Assembly: GCA_944389145.1 (NCBI GenBank)
Contig: CALXLH010000017.1
Coordinates: 1 to 44,160 of the forward strand
Length of the DNA: 44,160 bases
Reading direction: 5' to 3'
Origin: an uncultured Spirochaetaceae bacterium
GTDB taxonomy: Bacteria > Spirochaetota > Spirochaetia > Sphaerochaetales > Sphaerochaetaceae
Shown: in pieces, positions 1-8,440 of the stretch
Numbering within the stretch: position 1 is the stretch's first letter
How the letters are laid out: each line of letters begins with the position of its first letter
Translations under genes and position numbers: made by a program
The notes under the pieces: generated by a model
What the model was told of the DNA's origin: nothing
Seen by the model: only the letters and a program-made list of their open reading frames with translations
Databases searched by the model: none

Positions 1-25
1 CCTTCGACCACTCGGACACCTCTCC
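1..25 (-). tRNA. tRNA-Ser, 5' part only (cut by window edge)
   Basis: On the minus strand this reads as the 5' acceptor stem and start of the D arm of a serine tRNA (GGAGAGGTGTCCGAGTGG), nearly identical to the neighbouring tRNA-Ser 5' ends. The anticodon lies outside the window, so the isoacceptor is unknown; Ser-GGA is the one not seen elsewhere in the cluster. Confidence 0.85.
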
Positions 26-36
26 AGGGCGTCATT

Positions 37-124
37 CGGAGAGAGAGGGATTCGAACCCTCGGTAATGCAAAGCACTACACCGGATTTCGAGTCCGGCTC
101 CTTCGACCACTCGGACATCTCTCC
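37..124 (-). tRNA. tRNA-Ser (anticodon CGA)
   Basis: An 88-nt class II tRNA with a 7-bp GGAGAGA/TCTCTCC acceptor stem, G discriminator, a TTCGAAT T loop and a variable arm. The anticodon loop CTCGAAA between CCGGA and TCCGG gives CGA, reading UCG. CCA is not encoded. It lies 12 nt from the truncated Ser tRNA and 8 nt from tRNA-Arg, so the cluster is probably one transcript. Confidence 0.95.
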
Positions 125-132
125 AAAGCGTA

Positions 133-206
133 CGAGACCAAGAGGATTCGAACCTCCGACCCTCAGTTCCGCAAACTGATGCTCTATCCAGCTGAGCTAT
201 GGTCTC
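133..206 (-). tRNA. tRNA-Arg (anticodon GCG)
   Basis: A 74-nt class I tRNA: acceptor GAGACCA/TGGTCTC, G discriminator, D arm with AGCTGGATA, anticodon stem TCAGT/ACTGA enclosing the loop TTGCGGA, and a TTCGAAT T loop. The anticodon reads GCG. Most bacteria decode CGU/CGC with an ACG tRNA edited to inosine, so G at position 34 is unusual. The helices are intact, so the gene appears functional. Confidence 0.93.
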
Positions 207-211
207 ATCAT

Positions 212-301
212 CGGAGAGGGGGGGATTCGAACCCCCGGACCCGGGTTTGCCAGGTCATCTCCTTAGCAGGGAGGCCGATTCGGCCTCTCTCGCACCTCTC
301 C
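212..301 (-). tRNA. tRNA-Ser (anticodon GCU)
   Basis: A 90-nt class II tRNA with acceptor GGAGAGG/CCTCTCC, G discriminator and a long variable arm. The anticodon loop CTGCTAA gives GCU, reading AGC/AGU. It sits 5 nt upstream (in transcription order) of tRNA-Arg. Confidence 0.95.
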
Positions 302-314
302 TACTCCACTATGG

Positions 315-399
315 CGGAGAGAGAGGGATTCGAACCCCCGGTGACTTGCGCCACGGCTGCTTTCAAGGCAGCTACCTTAAACCACTCGGACATCTCTCC
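315..399 (-). tRNA. tRNA-Ser (anticodon UGA)
   Basis: An 85-nt class II tRNA with acceptor GGAGAGA/TCTCTCC and anticodon loop CTTGAAA between GCTGC and GCAGC, giving UGA. It is the promoter-proximal member of the cluster. The T stem contains one G-U pair. The long variable arm and G discriminator are typical of serine tRNAs. Confidence 0.95.
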
Positions 400-431
400 T
401 AATGTCTCTGGCAATAACCAGTCAACGCTTG

Positions 432-460
432 ATTATCTTGATTGTCGCACTCTTTGTCAA
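432..460 (-). promoter_or_regulatory. sigma70 promoter of the tRNA cluster
   Basis: On the minus strand a perfect -35 TTGACA is followed after 17 bp by -10 GATAAT (5 of 6). The expected start is about 25 nt upstream of tRNA-Ser(UGA), leaving a short leader. No other gene intervenes, so it should drive the whole tRNA array. Confidence 0.85.
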
Positions 461-530
461 TTTGTTTATAGGTATATTACGTTATAAATATACTCCAAAG
501 CGCTCTATTTCCATTTATCCTTCGTGATTT

Positions 531-854
531 TCAGCCTTTTGGGCAGGTTATCTCCATGAGCCGTTCAAGCGTCTCATGAAGCGTGCATGCTGCCGGTGAT
601 GAGGATGCCCTGTATCTGACTTCCTTCCCGATGCGCCTGGATTGTATGAGTCCGGTCTTCCTCAGCAGCCGCAGATGATGTGACACCGCCGGGCTGGACA
701 TGCCCGTCATCGATGCGACCGATGCGACGCATTCCTCCCGGTGGCAGAGGATCCAGAACACCCTTGCCCTGCTTCCATCGCCAAGCAGCCTGAAAAGCTC
801 GGCCACTTCCCAGAATCGTTCTTCATCTGGCTGATTCATGCCTTTTCCGTCCAT
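531..854 (-). CDS. ArsR/SmtB-family HTH repressor
   Basis: A 107-residue winged-helix protein of the ArsR family. Residues about 15-35 (ELFRLLGDGSRARVFWIL) match the family's first helices, and MTGMSSPAVSHHLRLLRKTG is the recognition helix region. Metal-sensing ArsR proteins often carry a CxC in the third helix. Here there is one Cys in EECVASVA and another near the C terminus in ITCP, so metal or thiol sensing is possible but unproven. Met1 (854) lacks a clear ribosome site; Met6 (839) is an alternative start with a purine-rich stretch in front. The gene diverges from the M28 peptidase, which may be a target. No arsenic or metal transport gene lies next to it. Confidence 0.85.
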   Translation of the reverse strand: MDGKGMNQPDEERFWEVAELFRLLGDGSRARVFWILCHREECVASVASMTGMSSPAVSHHLRLLRKTGLIQSRRIGKEVRYRASSSPAACTLHETLERLMEITCPKG

Positions 855-929
855 GCTGCCATGATAGCATGCGGAAAGAGGATGTCATATACGGGACGGA
901 ATGCCTACTTTCTGCTATATTCACTTCGT

Positions 930-2309
930 ATGGGATTTGGATTGCGGGACCTTGCGAAGGCTGTCAGGAACAAGATCGACAGCTTCGGAAGGAAAGGTAA
1001 GGAAGAAGAGAGGAGCATAGATGAAGGGACGAAGGCCGTCAGGCTCTCCGACCAGGCGCTGTCATTGCTCAATGACCTCTCTTCGGAACTGGGTCCGCGT
1101 CCTGCCGCTTCTCCGGATTCCCGCCGGGCCGCACGCCGTATCGGTGCCGGGATGGAGAAAAGCGGGAATGAGGCGGTACTGACCACCGCCAGGGTATATG
1201 CCAGGGCTGCAAGGGGGATGCTGCTGTTCTCATATCTCTTCCTCATCCTCTCATCCATGCTGGCCCTCGTAGGCCTTCCTTACATCTCGCTCCTGCTGGT
1301 AGGAGCCTACCTTTTCTCGCTTTACGGGGAACTGAAGGGTGATGGCGGATGGCTCAGGTGCTTCATGAGATCTGATGAGGCTACCAACGTCCATGCCGTG
1401 ATAGAGCCTGAGGGGGATGTCAAGGCTACGCTTGTCTTCTCTGCCCATCATGACTCTGCAAGGATACGCAGGACAGGTGAGGGATGGATCGGGAAGATCG
1501 CATCATCTGCCTATATCCAGCCTGCAAGCTTCGCGCTTATGACGCTTTCCCTGCTTGCTTCCTCGATCATGGAGATCGTAGGAGGTACGTTCTGGGGATT
1601 CAATTTTCCTTCCATCCCTGTGATCATCCTGCTTCTGATATCCCTTGCCGCCTCAGCGCTTTCCTTTTCCTATATCAGCCTAGGTGACGAGGAATGCTCT
1701 CCCGGCGCAGGGGACGATCTTTCAGGCGTAAGCGTCGTCTCGACGCTTCTCTCTTATTTCTCGAAAGAGAGGAAAGAAGGCCGGCCGATGCATGGTACGC
1801 GGCTCGTATTCGTATCTTTCGATGGGGAGGAGTGCGGCAGATGCGGAAGCCGCACTTGGTATCATGATAACGCTTATCTTATCGAGAATGGCTATAACCT
1901 CAACTTCGATGGGTTATATGGAGAGGATGATCTTGCCTTCCTTTCCCGTGATGGCAATGGATTCATCCCCCTTTCGGAAAGCCTGGCTTCCCGCTGCTCT
2001 GCGATAGCTTCCTCCATGGGTTACAGGATCCCTGTGGGACGTATCGGTATCCTCGGAGGAGAGACCGATGCAGCCTCTGCGGCAGCTGCCTCGCTTGAGG
2101 CCGTGACTCTGACTGCCATGGCCCCGGGAATCCAGACTCCTGCCCATAGCGCCGATGATACCGTAGACAAGGTCTCGGAGGAGGCTCTTTCCAGAGCTAT
2201 CGCGATAGCGATAAGGCTTGCTGGTGAGATTGATGGGAAGAGGCAGGATGGAGCCGAGGAGTCCGCATTGCTCTCACCTGATAGGAAGTACAAGCTATCT
2301 AGGTATTGA
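930..2309 (+). CDS. Membrane-embedded M28-family metallopeptidase
   Basis: About 459 residues. The two-zinc M28 aminopeptidase core is visible: SAHHDS (first zinc His and Asp), GAGDDLSGVS (bridging Asp), FDGEECG (general base and zinc Glu), NFDG (zinc Asp) and PAHSADDT (last His). Two hydrophobic pairs, one before the first zinc motif and one between SAHHDS and GAGDD, predict membrane segments, so the catalytic domain appears interrupted by transmembrane helices. The reading frame is open further upstream and overlaps the divergent arsR. The start at 930 is chosen because the M28-like sequence begins soon after it; 882 is an alternative, and neither has a strong ribosome site. Substrate unknown. 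The 3' end overlaps the convergent yigZ gene by 11 bp. Confidence 0.82.
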   Translation: MGFGLRDLAKAVRNKIDSFGRKGKEEERSIDEGTKAVRLSDQALSLLNDLSSELGPRPAASPDSRRAARRIGAGMEKSGNEAVLTTARVYARAARGMLLFSYLFLILSSMLALVGLPYISLLLVGAYLFSLYGELKGDGGWLRCFMRSDEATNVHAVIEPEGDVKATLVFSAHHDSARIRRTGEGWIGKIASSAYIQPASFALMTLSLLASSIMEIVGGTFWGFNFPSIPVIILLLISLAASALSFSYISLGDEECSPGAGDDLSGVSVVSTLLSYFSKERKEGRPMHGTRLVFVSFDGEECGRCGSRTWYHDNAYLIENGYNLNFDGLYGEDDLAFLSRDGNGFIPLSESLASRCSAIASSMGYRIPVGRIGILGGETDAASAAAASLEAVTLTAMAPGIQTPAHSADDTVDKVSEEALSRAIAIAIRLAGEIDGKRQDGAEESALLSPDRKYKLSRY

Positions 2310-2895
2310 TGGAGAGGAGGATCCTTCCCTGTCCTATATCCTCGACACCGCTTCTGAGCCTGTCCGCATGCTGTGAGGGAACCAGCCCGCTTATCGTTAT
2401 GTCCATGGCGAAATCCTCTGACTCCGTCGTGGCCTCAGTTTCCTCAAGAAGCCTTTTTATCAGCGTGTATGAAGGATAGGGGAGCGTCATCCTGTAGCGC
2501 AATCGCTCTATGAGCTCCTCGGTATCTACAGCCTTCAGCACTTCCTTTGCGCTGTCGCCATAGGCCTTAACCAGGCCTCCGGTTCCAAGGAGCGTTCCTC
2601 CGAAGTATCTTACGATGCATATCGTGATATTCGTTATGCCTGATCCCTTCAGTACCTCGAATGCCGGTCGTCCTGCGGTATTCTTGGGTTCTCTGTCATC
2701 GGAGAAGGAGTACATCGTCCCGCTTCTGCCTATTACTGAGGCGTGGACCACGTGGCTTGCCGCAGGATGCTCCCTGCGGACTGAATCCACGGCTTTCCTG
2801 ACATCTTCCATCGTCTCTGTGGGTAGAGCGATCGCGATGAACCTTGACTTCCTTACCTCTATCTCGGCTTCCGCCCTTCTGATGAGTACCTTCAT
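2299..2895 (-). CDS. yigZ: YigZ/IMPACT-family protein (UPF0029)
   Basis: A 198-residue protein of the YigZ/IMPACT family. The N-terminal domain has the family signature: KSRFIAIA, then HVVHASVIG, SDDREPKNTAGRPAFEVL and IVRYFGGTLLGTGGLVKAYG. A small ferredoxin-like C-terminal domain follows. Length fits the family (about 200 residues). In eukaryotes IMPACT modulates the kinase GCN2; the bacterial role is not well defined. The start overlaps the stop of the upstream aldo/keto reductase by 4 nt (ATGA), indicating translational coupling. Confidence 0.92.
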   Translation of the reverse strand: MKVLIRRAEAEIEVRKSRFIAIALPTETMEDVRKAVDSVRREHPAASHVVHASVIGRSGTMYSFSDDREPKNTAGRPAFEVLKGSGITNITICIVRYFGGTLLGTGGLVKAYGDSAKEVLKAVDTEELIERLRYRMTLPYPSYTLIKRLLEETEATTESEDFAMDITISGLVPSQHADRLRSGVEDIGQGRILLSINT

Positions 2896-3716
2896 TTCCT
2901 GTTCCAGTCATGGGCGAATATATTATCCGCATCCGTCGTGCTGTCGATCAGCTGAGCCAGCTCCGTCAGCCTCTTCCTCTTATCCTCAGGGATTTCCTTG
3001 ATCCTGTCGAGGATCGAAAGGTCAGGAATGGATGAGAATCCTGATATGATGCCGTACGGCTTCTCTCCATATACCCATGAAAGCGCCATCGCGGCGTCTC
3101 CTCCGAGCTCTGTCATCAGCTTGCCTATATACGGCGATGAGAGAGAGGCAAGGCCATTCCTTGCATCATCGCCTGCATAGCGTCCTGACAGCACCCCCAT
3201 TCCCAGAGGGGCATATGCCAGCGTTCTTATGTCCAGATGCCTCTCCTCTTCCCAGCCCTTGGTCCATATCAGCGAGAGAGGGCGCTCATGGAAGGTTATC
3301 GGGAAGTCCTGCATCGCCTTTCTCAGCAGCCCTGGAGGGAAGTTGCTCACTCCGATTGACAGCGCCTTCCCTTCTTCCTTGAGCCTTTCCAGCTCTTTCA
3401 TGCTGCTGTAAAGAGATTCTTCTTCCGCGGGCCAGTGGATGAGGAGGATGTCCGCATAATCCCTGCCAAGGCGGCGGAGCGTAGCCTCTGCCTTGCGCCT
3501 CATGGTCGGCACGGGCATGACCTTCGATATCACGCGGTAGTCATCGGTACCGATCTCCCTCATCGCGGAGGATAGGATCGCTTCAGCGTCACCATAGCTG
3601 TAGGCGGTATCGAACATCCTTATGCCCTTCCTATAGCCTGATCTGATGATGGCCTTGCCTTCAGCTGGTGCAAGCTTCCTATGGAACTGGCTCTCCGACA
3701 GGTTCCATAGCCCCAT
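2892..3716 (-). CDS. Aldo/keto reductase
   Basis: A 274-residue TIM-barrel NADPH-dependent oxidoreductase. The catalytic tetrad can be placed at D36 and Y41 (FDTAYSYG), K65 (ISKVMP) and H94 (LLIHWP). The 'GVSNFPP' motif and the 'YAPLGMGVLSG' stretch are also typical. The N terminus is slightly shorter than usual because it begins within the first strand. It is followed with a 4-nt overlap by yigZ and preceded by the Nudix gene only 10 nt upstream, so the three probably form one operon. Physiological substrate unknown. Confidence 0.9.
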   Translation of the reverse strand: MGLWNLSESQFHRKLAPAEGKAIIRSGYRKGIRMFDTAYSYGDAEAILSSAMREIGTDDYRVISKVMPVPTMRRKAEATLRRLGRDYADILLIHWPAEEESLYSSMKELERLKEEGKALSIGVSNFPPGLLRKAMQDFPITFHERPLSLIWTKGWEEERHLDIRTLAYAPLGMGVLSGRYAGDDARNGLASLSSPYIGKLMTELGGDAAMALSWVYGEKPYGIISGFSSIPDLSILDRIKEIPEDKRKRLTELAQLIDSTTDADNIFAHDWNRK

Positions 3717-3726
3717 GATGCATTGG

Positions 3727-4671
3727 CTATTCCCTGCCGTACTCGTTCTCTATCTCCTCGTATTCCTCAATGCTGCTGTCAATCATCTCTAGATCGTCGA
3801 ATATGAAGTAGCCGTTGACCTTCCTGCCTGCAAGCGCGAGCGGAAGCCAGAGCCTGTCATCCTCCCACATCCTTGAGTAGTCGAGCGATGCGATGTCAGT
3901 CCAGAATGGCTTTGTCTCCTCGCATTCATCGATCATCGTGCCGGAGTATGTGGATGTGAAGAATACATAGCCGAGCATCCTGAGTCCGTCCTTGAACTGG
4001 AATCGCAGCACTGCTCTTTCCTCGAGGTTGCTGACATCAAGCCCCGTTTCTTCCTTCGTTTCCCTTATGGCGGCCTCCGTCTTTGTCTCTTCGATCTCGA
4101 TGTGGCCGCCCGGTGCGTTGATATACCCGTGGCCTAGCCCGGTCTTCTTCTCTATCATGAGGATCCTGCCGCCGTCGGTGACGTAGGTGAGGACGCATGA
4201 TTCCGTCGGCTCCCAGTTGTCCCAGTCTATGTCGGAGACCTTGTCGGCCGCCGTGAAGGAGCGCTCAAGCTTCTCTCTTGGAGTAAGCTTCTTCTCCTCT
4301 TCCTTCTTCTTTTCCTCCGGATGGGCTTCAAGGTAGCAGCTATGGCAGATGTTGTCGTCGCTGCCGATGATGCTGTTCCATTCGAGCCTCTTGCCGCACT
4401 TGCTGCAGTGGAGGCGGAATGGCCAGAAGACCTTGTGGAATATCGCGATGACGATGAGGCCTATGGCAAGGGATGCCCATTGCGTCCATGTCGGAAGGGC
4501 GAATGTCGAACACATGATGACCATGACGTAGATGATCAGGAACACGACAGCGAGCAGCAGCGTCGCCCTTCTCTTGTTATCTGAATCAGGGATCTTCCTC
4601 TGTGATATATTGATGAGTATCACGAAGAGCATGATCCAGGTGAAGAATTCATAGAAGAAATCAAGCAGCAT
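3727..4671 (-). CDS. Membrane-anchored zinc-finger/MTH1-like Nudix hydrolase fusion
   Basis: A 314-residue protein in three parts. Residues about 5-85 hold three predicted membrane helices. Residues 89-112 carry two CxxC pairs (C89, C92, C109, C112), a likely zinc ribbon, followed by a charged KKKEEEKK linker. Residues about 157-300 are a Nudix domain with an exact Nudix box (G189, E195, R203, E204, E207, E208, G210). Downstream, MWEDDRLWLPLALAGRKVNGYF closely resembles the mammalian MTH1 (NUDT1) C-terminal region, so oxidised nucleotide sanitisation is a reasonable inference. Membrane tethering with a zinc ribbon is unusual for MutT proteins. AGGAG lies only 1 nt before the chosen ATG. Confidence 0.85.
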   Translation of the reverse strand: MLLDFFYEFFTWIMLFVILINISQRKIPDSDNKRRATLLLAVVFLIIYVMVIMCSTFALPTWTQWASLAIGLIVIAIFHKVFWPFRLHCSKCGKRLEWNSIIGSDDNICHSCYLEAHPEEKKKEEEKKLTPREKLERSFTAADKVSDIDWDNWEPTESCVLTYVTDGGRILMIEKKTGLGHGYINAPGGHIEIEETKTEAAIRETKEETGLDVSNLEERAVLRFQFKDGLRMLGYVFFTSTYSGTMIDECEETKPFWTDIASLDYSRMWEDDRLWLPLALAGRKVNGYFIFDDLEMIDSSIEEYEEIENEYGRE

Positions 4672-4750
4672 GCTCCTAGATTAAGGACAAAGGCGTGGCT
4701 GAATCAAGTTCATGATTGCCTTGTGCCTTTCCCCATGGGAGAATGCATGC

Positions 4751-5725
4751 ATGGATGTAGTGCTTTTCGGAACAGGCTGGCGTGCAGGGTTCTTCCTGCG
4801 CATCGCGAGGCTGTGTCCTGATATCATCAATATCGTATCGGTCTATTCGCGCTCTCCCGAAAGGGCCAGGGAGATCGCGGCACAGGGGTTCATTTCCGTA
4901 TCAGATAGGATCAGGGCCTTGGAGGCGGACCACGATGCTGTCATAGTCGCCTCTGGGAAGGAAGGCTTTGCGGAGACGCTCCGCTTCCTCCGTGACAGAG
5001 GAGAGAGGATCATCAGCGAGACGACATTCCTCTCCCTCTCAGGCGAGGAGCTGGATGAGGTCAGCCTGATCGATGGAGGCATGGTCCTGGAGCAGTATGC
5101 CTTCACGCCGCTCTTCGCGTCCGTCATGGCATCCATTCCTCTCCTGGGACATGTCGATCAGATGTATCTTTCCGGACTGCATAACCATCATGCGGCGGCC
5201 ATTGCCCGAAAGGTCCTTTCCCTGGGATATGAGCTTCCAGAGCGTATAGAATCGATGGATTTCAGATCATCCATGCCCTGTACCGGCTCTCGCAATGGCC
5301 TTGAGCGGAACGGGAAGGATGAGGAATACGCGAGAAGTGTCAGGATGATGCGCTTCTCCTCATCCTTCCTCATCACCGATTTCTCCTCCAATCAGTATCA
5401 TTCATATCTCTATGGCAAGCGCTTCGAGATACGCGGAGACAGGGGCGTCATGAATGAGGCAGGCGTCAGCATCGTCGATGGCTGCGGATATCCTGCGTCC
5501 ATGCCTTTCATATTCCATCGCGACGTGTCTGTCGGCAACGGGAGCCTGGCGCTTACCCATGTGACGCTTGGAGAGAGGACGCTCTTCGTGAATCCGTATT
5601 ACCCTGCGGACCTTAATGATGATGAGATAGCGATTGCCCGGATGCTGGAGCTGTATGGGAAGGGAAAGGATATCTATCCCTTCAGGGAAGGGGTTGCTGA
5701 TGCTAGGCTCGGCAGGCTATTGTAG
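4751..5725 (+). CDS. Gfo/Idh/MocA-family oxidoreductase
   Basis: About 324 residues. The N-terminal Rossmann fold starts at once with [17 protein letters not shown], followed by VYSRSPERA and a [12 protein letters not shown] loop as in Gfo/Idh/MocA dehydrogenases. The usual E-K-P motif after the cofactor domain appears altered to ISETTFLS, so the typical catalytic Lys is not evident. ATG at 4751 is chosen because GGGAG stands 9 nt upstream and the fold starts there; the frame is open back to 4712. The substrate cannot be inferred. deoC begins 43 nt downstream and may be co-transcribed. Confidence 0.75.
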   Translation: MDVVLFGTGWRAGFFLRIARLCPDIINIVSVYSRSPERAREIAAQGFISVSDRIRALEADHDAVIVASGKEGFAETLRFLRDRGERIISETTFLSLSGEELDEVSLIDGGMVLEQYAFTPLFASVMASIPLLGHVDQMYLSGLHNHHAAAIARKVLSLGYELPERIESMDFRSSMPCTGSRNGLERNGKDEEYARSVRMMRFSSSFLITDFSSNQYHSYLYGKRFEIRGDRGVMNEAGVSIVDGCGYPASMPFIFHRDVSVGNGSLALTHVTLGERTLFVNPYYPADLNDDEIAIARMLELYGKGKDIYPFREGVADARLGRLL

Positions 5726-5768
5726 ATTACATTCTTTTGGCTTAGATTATCCACCCGAGGAGGCTTTT

Positions 5769-6425
5769 ATGGATATTGCGGGATACATCGATCATACGGT
5801 CCTTGCCGCTGATGCGACGAGGGAGAGGATAGAGGCGCTCTGCAAGGAGGCTGCTGAATACGGATTTGCCAGTGTCTGCGTCAATTCATGCTGGGTTCCC
5901 CTTGCGTCGAAGCTGCTTGAGGGATCTTCCGCCAAGGTCTGTACCGTCGTTGGATTTCCTCTTGGGGCGATGGATAGCAGCGCAAAGGCCTTCGAGGCAA
6001 GGAATGCCGTGGATGGCGGTGCCGATGAGATCGACATGGTCATCAACGTGGGTTTCCTGAAATCAGGAATGACCAGCGAGGTCCTTGAGGACATAAAGGC
6101 AGTCAGGGAGGCCTGTGAGGGGCATACTCTCAAGGTGATCATCGAGACCTGCCTCCTTACGGACGAGGAGAAGAGGCTTGCCTGCGAGCTGTCTGAGAAG
6201 GCAGGTGCTGATTACGTGAAGACAAGCACTGGCTTCTCTACCGGAGGTGCGACTGTCGAGGATGTGCGCCTGATGAGGTCGGTCGTCGGAGACAGGCTTG
6301 GAGTCAAGGCTTCTGGCGGCATAAGGGACTATGAGACGGCGCTTTCAATGATCGAGGCAGGGGCTTCGAGGATCGGTGCGAGCGCTGGAGTGAGGATAGT
6401 CAGGGAGCAGGATGAGAACCGTTGA
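5769..6425 (+). CDS. deoC: Deoxyribose-phosphate aldolase
   Basis: A 218-residue class I aldolase that cleaves 2-deoxyribose-5-phosphate to glyceraldehyde-3-phosphate and acetaldehyde in deoxynucleoside catabolism. The sequence shows [21 protein letters not shown] (D89), the Schiff-base lysine K151 in DYVKTSTGF and K180 in GVKASGGI. Length is normal for the short bacterial DeoC. GAGGAGG 5 nt before the ATG at 5769 fixes the start, although the frame is open further upstream. The 3' end overlaps the thymidine kinase-like gene by 14 nt, consistent with a salvage operon. Confidence 0.96.
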   Translation: MDIAGYIDHTVLAADATRERIEALCKEAAEYGFASVCVNSCWVPLASKLLEGSSAKVCTVVGFPLGAMDSSAKAFEARNAVDGGADEIDMVINVGFLKSGMTSEVLEDIKAVREACEGHTLKVIIETCLLTDEEKRLACELSEKAGADYVKTSTGFSTGGATVEDVRLMRSVVGDRLGVKASGGIRDYETALSMIEAGASRIGASAGVRIVREQDENR

Positions 6426-7554
6426 GAGAGAGAGTCCGGGAACTGATTTCCTCAAATCGCTAGGCTTCCCGACTCTCGATGTCCATGACACGTTCACTCA
6501 TTTTGACTTCACGACGCCGGGACGCCGCGTGCTTCTCATAGGGCCGATGGGCTCTGGCAAGACGGAGTTCGCGGCCCGTGTCTGGCGCGATGCCGCCGTG
6601 GCAAGCCGTAAGAGCGATACGGTAAAGGCTCTGACGAGTACCGGGAATCTCGATAGGCGCAAGGTCTTCTTTATCCGTTCTGATATAGACAGCGTCCGTT
6701 TCACTGATTACCCGGATGATGCGCTTGCCTATCGTTCAGGATATGTTCGCTGCGGCAGCAATATCGCACGCATCCATGATTCCTTTGGATTCGAGGAGGT
6801 GCTTAGGGATAATCCGGACGTCGGGACGTATATCATCGATGAGGCTTCATTCTTCGATGAGCGCCTTGCCTATGTAGCGCGCAATTACGCTATCGAGAAG
6901 GGCTGCATGTTCGTCTTTCCCACCTTGATACTCAACTTCCGCCGTGAGTTCTTCAACTCGACGGCACGTCTCATGCTGGATATCGCGACCGATGTGATAC
7001 CGCTGACGGCGTACTGCGAGCATCCTGATTGCATGGCCCCTGCGTTCTATACCTATCGCTACTACAGCATCGATGGCGTAGAGTGCCCGGCTCTTTATTT
7101 CGATCCCCTGATCGTTGTCGGAGGCGATAAGATCAAGGATGGGGGGCTTGAGCCGAACTATGCGGCACGCTGCGACCAGCATCACTTCCTTCCGGGAAAG
7201 GAGTATACGTTCTTTACTCTCAAGCCCCTTGGAGAGGAGGCTGGCCGCGGTGACAGCACGGCGCTTATGAAGGAGCTTGAGGCACTTCATGAGAAGCCGG
7301 AATCCTCAAGGCTCTATGAGAACCTGATGCATAGCTATGGAGATGACAAGGAGGGTGAGCGCTATCTAAGCTCAATCAGGCCTGGCCATATAGCTGAGAA
7401 AGCCATTGCCTACCTCTTCTGCGAGCAGAATATGATAGGAGAGAGCCTTCTCGTGCGCGTAGCTACCGACCTCTCCCTCGATACCGATTATCTTGAGAAG
7501 GTCCTGTATGAGAACAGGCACCCTGTCTCATTCTCCCAGCATTATCTTCTCTGA
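6412..7554 (+). CDS. Type II thymidine kinase-like protein, extended
   Basis: A 380-residue nucleotide-binding protein. GPMGSGKT (44-51) is the P loop, IIDEASFFD (141-149) corresponds to the DEAQFF motif with the catalytic Glu, and [10 protein letters not shown] resembles the 'GLxxDFRxxxF' motif of type II thymidine kinases. A Cys/His-rich lid (AYCEHPDC and RCDQHH) matches the zinc-bearing lasso domain. Ordinary type II enzymes have about 190-230 residues; this one has a C-terminal extension of roughly 110 residues with no recognised fold. It overlaps deoC by 14 nt, supporting a role in deoxynucleoside salvage. The thymidine specificity is inferred from family motifs only. Confidence 0.75.
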   Translation: MRTVERESPGTDFLKSLGFPTLDVHDTFTHFDFTTPGRRVLLIGPMGSGKTEFAARVWRDAAVASRKSDTVKALTSTGNLDRRKVFFIRSDIDSVRFTDYPDDALAYRSGYVRCGSNIARIHDSFGFEEVLRDNPDVGTYIIDEASFFDERLAYVARNYAIEKGCMFVFPTLILNFRREFFNSTARLMLDIATDVIPLTAYCEHPDCMAPAFYTYRYYSIDGVECPALYFDPLIVVGGDKIKDGGLEPNYAARCDQHHFLPGKEYTFFTLKPLGEEAGRGDSTALMKELEALHEKPESSRLYENLMHSYGDDKEGERYLSSIRPGHIAEKAIAYLFCEQNMIGESLLVRVATDLSLDTDYLEKVLYENRHPVSFSQHYLL

Positions 7555-7556
7555 TC

Positions 7557-8375
7557 TCAGTGCTGGCAGGCTGGGCAGAACGTGCAGCTACGGCCGCCGA
7601 TGACCGTATGTTCCAGCCTGCTGCCACAGACCTTGCATGGCTCTCCTGCGCGGCCATACGCCTGAAGGAATGGCGTGTTGCGGTAATCCCTTCCCTTCGA
7701 CTCAAGGTATTCCTCAGGGGTTATCGTGTTTTTCTCGATGAAGTAGGAAAGACGTTCCTGGATCATCATGGCAAGGCTTTGCCATTCGCTCTGGCTGAGC
7801 GTACGGGCTTCCCTTCGCGGATCGATCCCTGCGGAGAAGAGTATCTCGTCTGAGTATATGTTTCCTATTCCGGCTATTGCTGACTGGTCCATCAGGCACT
7901 GCTTTATCTTCCTTCTGCTCTTCCCAAGCCTTTGCCGCAGATATGATGCATCGATATGATCGAATGGCTCCGGCCCAAGCCTGTCCATGCCTGTGAGCAG
8001 GTCTTTCCCGTTATCGAGAAGCCATAGCCTGCCGAATCTTCTCGTGTCTGAGAATCGTAGCTCGTTTGAGTCATCAAGCTTCATGATCACATGCGTATGT
8101 GCTTCTTCCGGATATCCTTCTGGAGTTATCAGGAGGCATCCTGTCATTCGAAGATGGACGATGATGCGCATTCCCCGATCCATCCTGATGATGAGGAACT
8201 TGCCTCTTCTGCATAGCTCCTTGATCGTCTTTCCTGCTGTTCCTGCGATGAATTCCGCGGGGGAAGGGTATGCGATCACTCCTGGAGTGCGCACGCTGAC
8301 GGAAACAGCCATGCGGCCTGTAAGCTGAGGCGCGAGCACGCGTCTTATGGTCTCTACTTCCGGAAGCTCCGGCAT
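7557..8375 (-). CDS. mutM: Formamidopyrimidine-DNA glycosylase
   Basis: A 272-residue Fpg/MutM base-excision repair enzyme that removes 8-oxoguanine. It starts with the diagnostic MPELPEVETIRR, whose Pro after Met removal is the catalytic nucleophile and whose Glu assists. A C-terminal zinc finger (CKVCGS and CTFCPACQ) completes the fold. Length is typical. GAGGAGG stands 8 nt before the ATG. Its stop is 2 nt from that of the convergent thymidine kinase-like gene. Together with the MTH1-like Nudix gene 3 kb away it suggests attention to oxidised guanine, though the two are not co-transcribed. Confidence 0.97.
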   Translation of the reverse strand: MPELPEVETIRRVLAPQLTGRMAVSVSVRTPGVIAYPSPAEFIAGTAGKTIKELCRRGKFLIIRMDRGMRIIVHLRMTGCLLITPEGYPEEAHTHVIMKLDDSNELRFSDTRRFGRLWLLDNGKDLLTGMDRLGPEPFDHIDASYLRQRLGKSRRKIKQCLMDQSAIAGIGNIYSDEILFSAGIDPRREARTLSQSEWQSLAMMIQERLSYFIEKNTITPEEYLESKGRDYRNTPFLQAYGRAGEPCKVCGSRLEHTVIGGRSCTFCPACQH

Positions 8376-8408
8376 CGCTTATCCTCCTCTTTAGCCGTTA
8401 AAGTGCAA

Positions 8409-8431
8409 AACCCTGTCTGTATAGACGGGTT
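8409..8431 (-). terminator. Probable terminator of the sugar isomerase gene
   Basis: On the minus strand AACCC-GTCT-ATAC-AGAC-A-GGGTT forms a 9-bp stem with one bulged A, followed by a short T-containing tail. It lies between the stop of the isomerase gene and mutM. Confidence 0.6.
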
Positions 8432-8440
8432 CCGTCAGCC

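Noticed and set aside
1-399. Repeated GGAGAGA-type segments as a CRISPR or direct repeat array
   Set aside because: They are the matching acceptor stems and T arms of adjacent tRNA genes.
179-487. Short plus-strand open frames across the tRNA cluster
   Set aside because: They are read through the antisense of tRNA genes and their promoter and have no coding signal.
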